Source of the DNA: Cryomorphaceae bacterium
GTDB lineage: Bacteria > Bacteroidota > Bacteroidia > Flavobacteriales_G > Salibacteraceae
Length of the DNA stretch: 18,259 nucleotides
Direction: 5' to 3'
NCBI GenBank assembly: GCA_003564735.1
Contig: PXEK01000277.1
Coordinates: 1 to 18,259 of the forward strand
Made by a program: the position numbers and the translations under genes. Positions 8,123 to 16,304 of this stretch are shown here, piece after piece. The notes beneath the pieces are model-generated. The model was not told the DNA's origin, did no database searches, and worked only from the letters and a program-made list of their open reading frames with translations. Position 1 is the first letter of the stretch; every line of letters begins with the position of its first letter.

Positions 8123-8153
8123 AAAGGCTGTCTGTAAAAAGGCGGTCTTTTTT
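8123..8153 (+). terminator. Rho-independent terminator after the DUF4412-like gene
   Basis: AAAGGCTGTC (8123-8132) pairs with GGCGGTCTTT (8141-8150) through a ten-base-pair stem containing three G-U pairs, across an eight-base loop, and is followed by three more T. It ends the transcript that starts near 7390. Confidence 0.75.
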
Positions 8154-8221
8154 GTAGTTTATAATTTGCAGAGGTCCGACTCTTGGTAACTATAATTTAT
8201 AGCACGCGTTAATGGAGGCGC

Positions 8222-8881
8222 ATGTTTATTTTAAGTTTTAGATTTCTGTTCCTTTTTATTACGTCCACACTTCTTGCCGTGGGTTTTTACTTTGCGGGTG
8301 ATGAAGAAAGTAAGGGTTATGCAACCGCGGGAAATATCACGTACCCTATTGATATTGAAGAAGCCGTTTTTGAAGTGATGGAAAGTTTCCCCGAGGCAGG
8401 TAAGCACAAATTACATTTTATCTACGATGAAAGCGTGACGACTTCAGTTATGCAAGCTCAGCCTGCATTAGACTTTCTGATCAAATCAAAACAAAAGCGT
8501 AGTTACAAAGTTAAAATGAGGCCTTTTATAACAAACGGCTCTGATTCATTGCATATTTCTGAGCTGCCTAAAGAAGTACTTGCCGGCTGGCTCAGTCATG
8601 AGTTGGGGCACATTGAAGATTATTTGGATAGGAGTAAAACAGACCTGCTGAATTTCGCATTTCAATATGTGACAGACAAAGATTTTTTAATGAAGGCAGA
8701 ATGTAGAGCCGATTCATTTGCAGTGTTAAATGGAAGAGCCGGTGATTTAATACAAATGAAAAGGTTTATACAATACAATGACCTTTTTGACACTACCTAC
8801 AAAAAGAAAATTGAGAAATTATACCCCGATACAATCAGGGTTAAAAAATTTGTGCATCAAGAGACGGCAAGCCTTGAATGA
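8222..8881 (+). CDS. Small membrane-anchored putative zinc metallopeptidase (HExxH)
   Basis: A 219-residue protein I do not recognise as a named family. Residues 4-25 form one hydrophobic segment (signal anchor or uncleaved signal), placing the rest outside the cytoplasm. It has the zinc-protease motif HELGH (H126, E127, H130) on a predicted helix, followed by AECRADSFAV (E160, D164), which resembles the ExxAD third-ligand helix of M48-type and mini-gluzincin peptidases. Residues 27-110 have no recognised motif, and there is no multi-span region as in HtpX. The start at 8222 is preceded by GGAGG at 8214-8218, an unusually clear Shine-Dalgarno-like sequence for this window. Peptidase activity is inferred from motifs only; the substrate is unknown. 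It stands alone between a terminator and the promoter of the desaturase gene. Confidence 0.72.
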   Translation: MFILSFRFLFLFITSTLLAVGFYFAGDEESKGYATAGNITYPIDIEEAVFEVMESFPEAGKHKLHFIYDESVTTSVMQAQPALDFLIKSKQKRSYKVKMRPFITNGSDSLHISELPKEVLAGWLSHELGHIEDYLDRSKTDLLNFAFQYVTDKDFLMKAECRADSFAVLNGRAGDLIQMKRFIQYNDLFDTTYKKKIEKLYPDTIRVKKFVHQETASLE

Positions 8882-8904
8882 CAAAAGGAATGAGAATTTT
8901 TACC

Positions 8905-8912
8905 TAAATTTG
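8905..8912 (+). promoter_or_regulatory. -7 promoter element for the desaturase-holA unit
   Basis: TAAATTTG matches TAnnTTTG and ends 38 bases before the desaturase ATG at 8951. No -33 element is clear at the normal distance. Confidence 0.45.
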
Positions 8913-8950
8913 CCACGATATATTTCAAGTATTTAAAAGTTAATTTCAGT

Positions 8951-10093
8951 ATGCAAGCGCAACCCAGACACACCTTTGAACCTGCGAAAAATAAAGATTT
9001 CTTTCCGACCTTAAGAAAGCGTGTGAACGCTTATTTTAAAGAAAATAATATTTCGAAGTACGCTACTACGGAAACAAAAGTTAAAGCTGTCATTATGTTT
9101 GCAGCCTATCTTATTCCTTACGCTTTTATTTTGTCGGGCATGTTTACCACGGCCGGTGCCATAATCTTGCTCTACGTTCTTATGGGACTCGGTAAAGCAG
9201 GAATAGGTTTAAATATAATGCATGACTCTAACCACGGCACTTTCTTTAAAAAGAAGAAATTAAATAAACTCATGCAGCTTTCCATGAATGCTATAGGTGG
9301 AAGCGATATTGCATGGCAATACCAGCATAATTATTTGCATCATTCTTTCACCAATATAGCGGGTTCCGACATGGATATTGAGACTACGGTCTTAATGCGC
9401 AACTCTCCGTTGCAAAAATGGCGTGCGTTCCACCGCTTTCAGCACATCTACTCTTGGTTGTTATACGGCTTAGGTACGTTCTCAAGGGTATTATTCCGGG
9501 ACTTTTTATTACTACCCATGGCCTACAAAGACGGTTACATTAAAACGAAACAAGAATACCGTCGAGAGATGTTCAAAATAATCACTTCAAAAGTTATTTA
9601 CTTTTCAGCTATGCTGTTGTTGCCTTACTTACTTTTACCGGTATCTTTTGGGGTAATATTCCTAGCTTTCTTTGTGATGCATTTCGTGACAGGCTTTATT
9701 TTGAGTTTGATTTTTGTATGTGCTCACGTAATGCCTACGTCCGATTTCATTTCTCCTGAACAAAGCGGTAAAGTTGACGAAAACTGGGCAGTACACCAAA
9801 TGAGAACCACTACCAACTTTGCTCAGCACAAAAGAATTTTTTCTTGGTTCATTGGCGGACTAAACTATCAAGTTGAGCACCACTTGTTCCCGAATATGAG
9901 TCACGCTCATTACCGACCTATTTCAAAAATTGTAAAACAAACAGCAGATGAGTTTGGTGTACCTTATCATACGTATCCATCTTTTATAGGTGCTGTAGCT
10001 TTGCACGGAAAAATGCTTCATAAATTTAGTAAAAAGAGCACATCCGGTGAAATGCGAGGTGCTGAGCCGGTAGTATCCAACCCTTTACTATAA
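8951..10093 (+). CDS. Membrane fatty-acid (acyl-CoA/acyl-lipid) desaturase
   Basis: A 380-residue integral membrane desaturase with all three di-iron histidine boxes: HDSNH (H91, H95), HNYLHH (H126, H130, H131) and QVEHH (Q307, H310, H311). The third box with Q in place of the first H is typical of front-end and linoleoyl-CoA-type desaturases. Hydrophobic segments lie about 45-90 and 212-262, giving the usual four-span fold with the boxes on the cytoplasmic side. There is no fused cytochrome b5 domain, so an external electron donor is expected. It inserts a double bond into membrane fatty acyl chains, probably adjusting membrane fluidity; regiospecificity cannot be read from sequence. holA begins 10 bases downstream, so the two are probably co-transcribed, though functionally unrelated. 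Confidence 0.93.
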   Translation: MQAQPRHTFEPAKNKDFFPTLRKRVNAYFKENNISKYATTETKVKAVIMFAAYLIPYAFILSGMFTTAGAIILLYVLMGLGKAGIGLNIMHDSNHGTFFKKKKLNKLMQLSMNAIGGSDIAWQYQHNYLHHSFTNIAGSDMDIETTVLMRNSPLQKWRAFHRFQHIYSWLLYGLGTFSRVLFRDFLLLPMAYKDGYIKTKQEYRREMFKIITSKVIYFSAMLLLPYLLLPVSFGVIFLAFFVMHFVTGFILSLIFVCAHVMPTSDFISPEQSGKVDENWAVHQMRTTTNFAQHKRIFSWFIGGLNYQVEHHLFPNMSHAHYRPISKIVKQTADEFGVPYHTYPSFIGAVALHGKMLHKFSKKSTSGEMRGAEPVVSNPLL

Positions 10094-10103
10094 TTAAAGC
10101 TGC

Positions 10104-11102
10104 ATGGATTTTCAACAGCTTTTAACGGATATCAAACAACAGAAGTTTAAGCCTGTATATTTATTACACGGTCAAGAACCTTATTTTATTGATACCATCT
10201 CAAAAGCTCTGGAAAAACATACCCTCACCGAAGAGGAGAAAAGTTTTAATTTGACGGTGATGTACGGCAAAGACTCCGACGTAAATCAACTCATGGAGTC
10301 GGCAAAGCGCTACCCCATGATGGCCGAAAGACAGGTGGTTATCGTCAAAGAGGCACAGGGGATGCGAAATATCGAAGCTATTGAGAGTTATCTGGCGAAC
10401 CCGTTGCCCACAACTGTTTTGGTCATAGCTTACAAAGGCAAAAAGGTTGACGGTCGAAAAAAGTGGCTCAAGTTGGCTCAAAAAAACGGCGTTGAATTTT
10501 TTTCTAAACCCATTTATGAGAATCAGGTTCCCGCTTGGGTTGAGAAATATTTGAAGGGAAGAAACTACCAAATTTCGCCAAAAGCCGCGGCGTTAATCGC
10601 GGAATCGTTGGGTACGGATTTAGCTAAAATCACTAATGAATTGGACAAGCTGATGCTTAATGTTGAGGCAGGTACAACCATAGATGAAAATCATGTAGAA
10701 ACGAATATAGGCGTAAGTAAAGACTTTAATAATTTTGAGCTTCAAAATGCTATCGGTCATTTGAATCACGCCAAGGCTCAACAAATTGCGCTCTATTTCG
10801 CACAAAATACCAAAGACCATCCTCCTATTGTTACGATTTCGGTTTTGATGAAGTTTTTTACTCAGGTGATGTGTGTTTTCTTCGAAAAAAATAGGGATAA
10901 GTTTACTATCGCAAAAAAAATCGGGGTGAATCCTTATTTCGCGGGTGATTATATAACCACCGCTCAGAATTACTCGGGAAAAAAGGTGATGGAAAATATT
11001 ACGCTGTTACGCGAATATGACGGGAAAATAAAAGGGGTGGAGACTGCCAAGGTTGAACAGGGTGACTTGGTTCGAGAGTTGGTTTGGCGATTGATGAATT
11101 AA
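10104..11102 (+). CDS. holA: DNA polymerase III subunit delta (clamp loader)
   Basis: A 332-residue HolA-family protein of usual length. The N-terminal AAA+-like domain begins with KPVYLLHGQEPYFID (residues 16-30), the hallmark of delta; as in the family, this replaces a functional Walker A loop, so no ATP binding is expected. The middle is a three-helix segment around 160-200 (SPKAAALIAESLGTDLAKI, then a helix with NELDKLML), and the C-terminal collar domain starts near SKDFNNFELQNAIGHL and ends in GDLVRELVWRLMN. Delta is the wrench that opens the beta sliding clamp during replication. It is essential in model bacteria. It sits 10 bases after the desaturase gene and is followed by the bidirectional terminator at 11195-11233. 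Confidence 0.94.
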   Translation: MDFQQLLTDIKQQKFKPVYLLHGQEPYFIDTISKALEKHTLTEEEKSFNLTVMYGKDSDVNQLMESAKRYPMMAERQVVIVKEAQGMRNIEAIESYLANPLPTTVLVIAYKGKKVDGRKKWLKLAQKNGVEFFSKPIYENQVPAWVEKYLKGRNYQISPKAAALIAESLGTDLAKITNELDKLMLNVEAGTTIDENHVETNIGVSKDFNNFELQNAIGHLNHAKAQQIALYFAQNTKDHPPIVTISVLMKFFTQVMCVFFEKNRDKFTIAKKIGVNPYFAGDYITTAQNYSGKKVMENITLLREYDGKIKGVETAKVEQGDLVRELVWRLMN

Positions 11103-11170
11103 GTCTCGATTCGCTTTACTGTCTCAGAAATTCATATTTCACTGATCTATTTCTATCTCATAGCTTTTAG

Positions 11171-11186
11171 TGTTCTGACCAAAAAA
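11171..11186 (-). repeat. GGTCAGAAC element, copy 4 (between holA and its terminator)
   Basis: Read on the minus strand: TTTTTTGGTCAGAACA. The nine-base core is exact; the last base is A where the other copies have C. It lies 68 bases after the holA stop and 9 bases before the terminator stem. Confidence 0.65.
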
Positions 11187-11194
11187 TAATCCAT

Positions 11195-11233
11195 AAAAAA
11201 ACCCGAATTTCAATTTGAGATTCGGGTTTTTTT
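11195..11233. terminator. Strong bidirectional rho-independent terminator
   Basis: A perfect 14-bp stem, AAAAAAACCCGAAT (11195-11208) and ATTCGGGTTTTTTT (11220-11233), around an 11-base loop. With A and T tracts on the two sides it should stop transcripts from holA on the plus strand and from the OB-fold/lamin-tail gene on the minus strand, which converge here. Confidence 0.92.
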
Positions 11234-11250
11234 GAAAGAGTATTGTCGTT

Positions 11251-13698
11251 CTATTGAACTACGATGCGAATGACTTCACCTTTGGCTTTGATGAGGTACA
11301 TACCCGAGCTCAAGTGATTTACGTCCAAGTTATTCACTCGGTTTTGTTTGATGAGCATTTTACCGCTGATATCAAAAAGTTCAACATCAACAGTCTCGCT
11401 AAAGTTCAACACGCCCGTACTTACCGGGTTGGGATAAGCTTTTATTGTGGCGTTAGGTGTGTAATCGGTTACACTTAAAATCACACCGCCCGCGTTGCTT
11501 TCACCGGGTGTAGAGGTTTCAAAAGTTACCCAAGCTTCAGCGCCGTCATCCTCACGTCCGTATGAATGATCAGCGGCAAGAGATACAGCATTCACCTCGT
11601 CTACAGATGTGCTTCCGTCAGGCGTGTACAGCCCTACAAAAGTTTCATCTTGTAATTCGAATCCGGTGTAAAGAGCTCCGGTTTCTTCTTGCGTGCTCGC
11701 CCAAATGATGGCGAATTCACCCGCTGCAACGGTTGTTTGGTTTTCATGACAACGTGGAATGCGATAAAGCTCGGTGTGATTTTCATCGTTTGTGATGAAA
11801 TGACCGGCTAAATCGATAGCCTCACTGCGACCGTTGTAAATCTCAATCCAGTTTGTATATGCGTTGTTGTCGTCTTCAATTACGCTTTGGTTGTTTGTCA
11901 TTACTTCATTAATGTAAACATCTTCTAGAGCAGGCACGGGCAGCTCTTGAATGTCATACACAAACATGGGGAAAATTTGGAACCCGCTGTTGAACGGCGG
12001 ATTAAAGCCCGTGAACTGTCCACCGATTCCGGTAAGGTGAAATAAACCTGAGGGAGCTTGTGGCATGGTGTCGGCAATGAGCGTGCTGCGATCAATACGC
12101 ATAAGAAAAGTGTCTCCGTCTAGTGAAACAATATCAACATTAGAGCTGTTTCCGGGTGTAGGCCATTGATTTTCATCTATAACACTTACGTTTCTCAACT
12201 CAATGTAATGAGAGTTTGTAGATTGATCTAACTCAGTTACAATGGTAGGGAAAGGAATACAATTGTCTTGAGAAAGGAGTTGAATGGTGTCGGGCTCAAT
12301 CTGGATGAGTCCGCGGAACTGGCCGATTTGACCGAATACTCGAATCTCGTCACCTTCTTGAGCATCATAGTTGTCTACGTCATTGAAAGAAAAAACGTTG
12401 ATACCGCCCGTTTCATCGATGATGGTGAATTGATGTCCGTTACCGCGAAAGTCTATGCCGTAAACGATGCCTTCAACAGCGCAGTATACATTTAGTGAAT
12501 CGGCAACACCGTCGTTATCTGTTGATGTTACCGTACCTATAGAATAGAGGGGAACCGGTGTAGGTTCAGCGCCGCTTGTATCTTGAGTTCCACACGTTGT
12601 GTCCACATCGGTGTAGTAGCGGGGTAGTAGTTGGTAGCCGCTTAGAAAAGGTGAGGAGTTATCAAATTGCCCTCCTATTCCCGTTACGCTGCAAAGTGAG
12701 TCGCCTATGGCAAAAGAAATGCTGTCACCTACATCAGTGTTGCCTAAAATTCTGACCGTAAAATTATTGGTGCCGTCGGTTACATCAACATTGAAGTCAA
12801 AGCCACCGCCTACACTCACTACTTCCAAGTTTTCGAGAGTTACGAGTTGACTTTCAGTAGATTCATTCAATTCTGTTACTACTGAAGGAGAGGGGATAGG
12901 GTTACCCGAGTTCACATGAACTACAGTGTCTAGGCTCATTTGTGTAAGACCGTTAAACTGATCTACAGAGCCGCCTATTATAAGGGAGTCACCTTCATTA
13001 ACGGTGTAGCCCCAATCATTTGAAGGACTAAAAGTACCTATTCCGGCATTGTCATCCCAAAGGGTGAATTGCAATCCGTTACTTCTTGCGTTCACACCCA
13101 ATACAACACCTTTTGTGAAGCATTGAACACCTAGCGAATCGGCCACTCCTAATGTATCAATTGTTGTTATGGTGCTTATAGGATACATAGGGGTAAGGCC
13201 TGAAGGCGGAGGCGTAGATACGGGGGTGCCTAAAATGAGTACATCCCTAAGTCTTTTTCTTGAAGGACTGTTAGGTCTGGTGAATCGAATTTGCAAGTTG
13301 CTACCGGTAACTGTAAGCGTATCAGGCCCCGAGGGAAGATACGTTGAGCCGGTGGGCGTGGGCGAGTCGAACGACTGAGCTGTCCAAGTGGTACCGCCGT
13401 CGTTGGAAACGTCAACTGTAATGGGGCCGTCACCTCCCGATCCCCACTTAGCAACGCTAAATGAAATATTCACGTCGGTGAAACCTGAAAGGTCAAGCGT
13501 GGGTGTAGCCAGAGTTGAAGTGTCTTCTTCTAAGCGGGCATAGCCGCCGGCTGCGGTTTGCATATCAATATCCACTGCAGTCCAACCTGTAGGAACATTT
13601 CCGTCACGCAGCTCTTCAAATAAGATGGTATCCTGCTGCGCATTCAGAACAAACGCACTACAGATGAAGCAGGCGATTGATAGTAATTGTTTTTCCAT
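11251..13698 (-). CDS. Secreted T9SS protein with tandem OB-fold-like repeats and a lamin-tail domain
   Basis: An 815-residue exported protein. A signal peptide (MEKQLLSIACFICSAFVLNAQ) is followed by a jelly-roll-like region about 25-158 (ILFEELRDGNVPTGW; ISFSVAKWGSGGDGPITVDV), then two similar units of roughly 195 residues (about 172-365 and 385-582). Each starts (M/L)Y(S/P)I with GVADSL and contains QFT(L/I) plus TGIGGQF, and each probably holds two OB folds. Residues 590-700 look like a lamin-tail domain (VYINEVMTNN, NWIEIYNG, AIDLAGHFITND, FAIIWAS). The C-terminus (YPNPVSTG, LFDISGKML, LSSGMYLIKA) is a type A T9SS sorting domain, so it should reach the cell surface or medium. No catalytic motif is visible, which suggests a binding or scaffold role. 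It is divergent from the HKD gene, whose OB unit is related. Function is inferred. Confidence 0.85.
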   Translation of the reverse strand: MEKQLLSIACFICSAFVLNAQQDTILFEELRDGNVPTGWTAVDIDMQTAAGGYARLEEDTSTLATPTLDLSGFTDVNISFSVAKWGSGGDGPITVDVSNDGGTTWTAQSFDSPTPTGSTYLPSGPDTLTVTGSNLQIRFTRPNSPSRKRLRDVLILGTPVSTPPPSGLTPMYPISTITTIDTLGVADSLGVQCFTKGVVLGVNARSNGLQFTLWDDNAGIGTFSPSNDWGYTVNEGDSLIIGGSVDQFNGLTQMSLDTVVHVNSGNPIPSPSVVTELNESTESQLVTLENLEVVSVGGGFDFNVDVTDGTNNFTVRILGNTDVGDSISFAIGDSLCSVTGIGGQFDNSSPFLSGYQLLPRYYTDVDTTCGTQDTSGAEPTPVPLYSIGTVTSTDNDGVADSLNVYCAVEGIVYGIDFRGNGHQFTIIDETGGINVFSFNDVDNYDAQEGDEIRVFGQIGQFRGLIQIEPDTIQLLSQDNCIPFPTIVTELDQSTNSHYIELRNVSVIDENQWPTPGNSSNVDIVSLDGDTFLMRIDRSTLIADTMPQAPSGLFHLTGIGGQFTGFNPPFNSGFQIFPMFVYDIQELPVPALEDVYINEVMTNNQSVIEDDNNAYTNWIEIYNGRSEAIDLAGHFITNDENHTELYRIPRCHENQTTVAAGEFAIIWASTQEETGALYTGFELQDETFVGLYTPDGSTSVDEVNAVSLAADHSYGREDDGAEAWVTFETSTPGESNAGGVILSVTDYTPNATIKAYPNPVSTGVLNFSETVDVELFDISGKMLIKQNRVNNLDVNHLSSGMYLIKAKGEVIRIVVQ

Positions 13699-13724
13699 AA
13701 TAAAATTTTTGTTTGAATTTGGAG

Positions 13725-13732
13725 CAAAAGTA
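13725..13732 (-). promoter_or_regulatory. -7 promoter element for the OB-fold/lamin-tail gene
   Basis: On the minus strand TACTTTTG matches TAnnTTTG and lies 26 bases upstream of the ATG at 13698. No -33 TTTG is visible at the normal spacing. Confidence 0.45.
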
Positions 13733-13925
13733 AGGGCTTCACTTTTGTTACCGTGTTACGAGAATATTAAATACACGTTGATTTCTTTTGAAATTTTTGA
13801 GTTATGAACAATTTCGAACTAACTCCTTAAACCTTTGTTCCCTAAATCCCGCACTGATTACGGATACTTGATTCTTTTTAAATTCTGTTTCACTTGAAAG
13901 ATTGTGAGAAACATGTGTAAAAAAA

Positions 13926-13943
13926 AATATTGAGGTAATATGA
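13926..13943 (+). repeat. Shared upstream motif, copy A
   Basis: AATATTGAGGTAATATGA lies 55 bases before the ATG at 13999. It matches 17 of 18 bases of the copy at 16343-16360, also upstream of a T9SS-type secreted protein. It may be a regulatory site. Confidence 0.4.
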
Positions 13944-13998
13944 ATTTAACCTACCCTGATTGGGATTATAGTAATTTCGCGTCCAAATAATTTTCAAT

Positions 13999-16242
13999 AT
14001 GTACAGTAAAATTTCTATGACACTGATTGCGGCTCTGTTCGCTTGTGGAGGTGTAATATCTCAGGTAAGCGATATAGCAAATGCGCGATCTCAAACTTTA
14101 GGTTCCATTGTTACGGTTAAAGCTATCGTGACAACGGGAACGTCACTTGATCCTTCGTCGGGATCGACACGCTACTTTCAAGATGCAACGGGCGGTCTAT
14201 CAGCGTTTGGTAATGATTTGGCGCCGGTACAACTAGGTGATAGTATAATTATTACAGGTGAGCTTTCTGAGTTTTTTCAACTCAAGCAAATTTCTCCTAT
14301 CACTAATGTACAAATCGTGAATTCGGGGAATCCCTTGCCAAACCCCGAGGTGTTATCTATCAATGACGCCATGCAAGAATCCAAAGAATGCATGTTGGTT
14401 CAAATTCCCACCGTTACTTTTGATCAAGGCGGTAGTTTTTCAGGTCAATCCAACTACACCATAACTGACGCTTCCGGCTCGGGCACTTTACGTGTTAACG
14501 GGAATACGAACTTGGTGGGCAGTCCTATTCCGGCAGGTCAGGTAGGTGTTACGGGAGTCATAGGCCGGTTTAACGCCAATCAGCAAATTTTACCACGATC
14601 GGTAAATGACGTTGGAATTTTAAGCGGACCCGAGTTCGCTGAACTACCTAAACAAACCAATATTCAAACCAATGCCTTCGACTTGGAGTTTTCAAGCGAT
14701 GATGTCGTTTCCTCATTTATTGAATGGGGTGAAACACAGGATATGACCGAGACGCCTTTGGTGAGCACATCTGATGATACCGAGCATATTTTTACGCTAT
14801 CCGGACTTCAACCCGCCTCATTTTACTACGCCCGAGCGGGATTGGTTGAGGGTCAAGATACGTCATTATCGCCCGTAGGATTTTATAGCACCAAATCACT
14901 TTCTACAGGTAATATTAAGGTATGGTTCAACGCACCTGTTGATACAACCGTGGCTACCGAAAAAGTAGCTATGAATGTGGGCAGTACCGTGGTTGACAGC
15001 ATTATTGCCATGATTGAAAGTGCTCAAAGTACCTTGGATATCGCTATTTACAACTGGAATAACAGCGGTATTCGCGATATGTCACAGTCTATTAATGATG
15101 CCCACAACCGCGGCGTTCAGGTGCGTATGATTACCGACAGAAGCACGGCCACTCTGGGTTTTAATGATTTGGTTCAAGGCGTACCTACATTGGAGAGTCC
15201 TTCCGGTCAAACCTATGGTTTGATGCACAACAAATTTGTGATTGTAGATGCCGAAGATAATGACCCCAACGTTCCTCAGGTGCTCACCGGGTCGCTTAAC
15301 TGGACTGATGGCCAAGTGAATCGGGATCCCAACAATACGGTTGTTTTTCAAGATCAAGCCTTAGCTCGTGCCTATACTTTGGAGTTTGAGGAAATGTGGG
15401 GCAGTACCGGCGCAACACCCAATTTTTCCATGTCTAAATTCGGACCGGACAAGTCAAGCAACACCCCGCGTTTGTTCATGCTCAATGAAACTCCCGTAGA
15501 GCTGTTTTTTAGTCCTACCGATGCCGTGGAAACCAACATCACAAACAGTATCTCTGCCGCCACCGATGATATTGAGGTGGCTACCATGCTTATGACCCGC
15601 ACACCTTACGCCTATGCCGTGCGCAATGCGGTGAGAGATAACGGAGTTTACGGCGGATTTATCATTGATGATACCAGCTACCAAAACTCCACACTGCCTT
15701 TCTCATTGGTTTCTGAAGCTTTGAATGAGGGTGAGCATTTATTTGTTCACAACAGGCCCAATACTCTTCACCATAAATACGCCATTGTTGATCAGTCTAA
15801 CCCCTTTACCGGCGACCCTCGCGTAATCACGGGTTCACACAACTGGTCAAATGCAGCGAACCTTCGTAATGATGAAAATACCGTGATTATTCACAGTGCC
15901 GAAATTGCCAATATCTTCTTTCAAGAGTGGGTGAGACGCTTTACCGACTTGGGCGGAGAGGATTATATCGTAATCGCCTCGGCAGAAAGTGAGATATACA
16001 ACGAGCGCACCGTGAGCGTGTATCCCAACCCTTTTGCGAATGAAATCAACATAGCCGCTCCTCAATTAACAGGTGATGTGAGTATTAGGTTATACGATAT
16101 TTCAGGAAAACTCATAAAGCAGTACCACCAAAATCAAAGTGATATAATGCGCTTGAATACGTTTGATATTCAGTCCGGAATTTACATTCTGGAAATTGAA
16201 AATGAAGGAAAGCGCACGCGGCAAAAGGTGGTGAAACCATAG
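13999..16242 (+). CDS. Secreted T9SS protein with OB-fold unit and two phospholipase D (HKD) motifs, possible nuclease
   Basis: A 747-residue exported protein. A signal peptide covers about 1-21 (cleavage near VIS before QVSD). Residues 22-210 form one OB-fold-like unit related to those of the divergent neighbour (compare VNSGNPLPNPEV with VNSGNPIPSPSV). An Fn3-like part follows (about 213-300). Then come two PLD-like halves: HNKFVIVD (H410, K412, D417, followed by GSLNW) and HHKYAIVD (H591, K593, D598, followed by GSHNW). Paired HxKxxxxD motifs build one active site for phosphodiester hydrolysis. The TLDIAIYNW and SINDAHNRGVQVRMITDRST segments resemble PLD-family nucleases more than lipases. 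The C-terminus (YPNPFANEINI from Y675, LYDISGKLIK, SGIYILEI) is a type A sorting domain. A likely role is extracellular nucleic acid cleavage; lipid or other phosphodiester substrates are not excluded. It ends with TAG. Confidence 0.88.
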   Translation: MYSKISMTLIAALFACGGVISQVSDIANARSQTLGSIVTVKAIVTTGTSLDPSSGSTRYFQDATGGLSAFGNDLAPVQLGDSIIITGELSEFFQLKQISPITNVQIVNSGNPLPNPEVLSINDAMQESKECMLVQIPTVTFDQGGSFSGQSNYTITDASGSGTLRVNGNTNLVGSPIPAGQVGVTGVIGRFNANQQILPRSVNDVGILSGPEFAELPKQTNIQTNAFDLEFSSDDVVSSFIEWGETQDMTETPLVSTSDDTEHIFTLSGLQPASFYYARAGLVEGQDTSLSPVGFYSTKSLSTGNIKVWFNAPVDTTVATEKVAMNVGSTVVDSIIAMIESAQSTLDIAIYNWNNSGIRDMSQSINDAHNRGVQVRMITDRSTATLGFNDLVQGVPTLESPSGQTYGLMHNKFVIVDAEDNDPNVPQVLTGSLNWTDGQVNRDPNNTVVFQDQALARAYTLEFEEMWGSTGATPNFSMSKFGPDKSSNTPRLFMLNETPVELFFSPTDAVETNITNSISAATDDIEVATMLMTRTPYAYAVRNAVRDNGVYGGFIIDDTSYQNSTLPFSLVSEALNEGEHLFVHNRPNTLHHKYAIVDQSNPFTGDPRVITGSHNWSNAANLRNDENTVIIHSAEIANIFFQEWVRRFTDLGGEDYIVIASAESEIYNERTVSVYPNPFANEINIAAPQLTGDVSIRLYDISGKLIKQYHQNQSDIMRLNTFDIQSGIYILEIENEGKRTRQKVVKP

Positions 16243-16253
16243 AACTTTGCTTA

Positions 16254-16269
16254 TTTTGGTCAGAACCCC
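16254..16269 (+). repeat. GGTCAGAAC element, copy 5 (left arm of inverted pair)
   Basis: TTTTGGTCAGAACCCC, with the exact core at 16258-16267, starting 12 bases after the stop of the HKD gene. It is paired with copy 6 in opposite orientation. Confidence 0.8.
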
Positions 16270-16304
16270 GAACGGTGTAACAACGTTTGGGGTTCTGACC
16301 AAAA
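16254..16304. repeat. 21-bp inverted repeat formed by copies 5 and 6
   Basis: 16254-16274 pairs with 16284-16304 over 21 positions with a single G-T pair (16270/16288), around a nine-base centre that can pair twice more. The stem carries T on the left and A on the right, the reverse of a rho-independent terminator, and no T run follows on either strand. It may still act as an RNA hairpin at the 3' end of the HKD gene transcript. Confidence 0.85.

Larger units (their letters stand above)
13699..13998. other. 300-bp divergent intergenic region between two T9SS genes
   Basis: AT-rich and non-coding in all frames that matter. It holds a minus-strand -7 element (13725-13732), an 18-base motif at 13926-13943 that recurs before the last gene, and a near -7 match TAATTTCG at 13972-13979 for the plus-strand gene. 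It has no copy of the GGTCAGAAC element, no terminator and no RNA gene that I can see. A regulator acting on both secreted proteins could bind here. Confidence 0.5.

Noticed and set aside
8108..8158. ACTACAAA / TTTGTAGT outer inverted repeat around the terminator at 8123-8153
   Set aside because: The arms are not continuous with the terminator stem and mismatches intervene; the inner hairpin alone explains termination.
8170..8190. GAGGTCCGACTCTTGG, which resembles the T-arm of a tRNA
   Set aside because: No acceptor, D or anticodon arms can be drawn around it and the arm does not pair properly, so no tRNA gene or remnant is supported.
8190..8202. CTATA-ATT-TATAG small palindrome before the metallopeptidase gene
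   Set aside because: It is five AT-rich base pairs only; common by chance in this composition.
12749..12757. ATTCTGACC, an 8-of-9 match to the repeat core, inside the OB-fold/lamin-tail gene
   Set aside because: It has no A tract after it and lies in an ordinary coding stretch; one mismatch in 18 kb is expected by chance.
13873..13911. GTTTC ... GAAAC imperfect inverted repeat in the divergent intergenic region
   Set aside because: A five-base stem with a long interior is too weak to support an operator or RNA structure.
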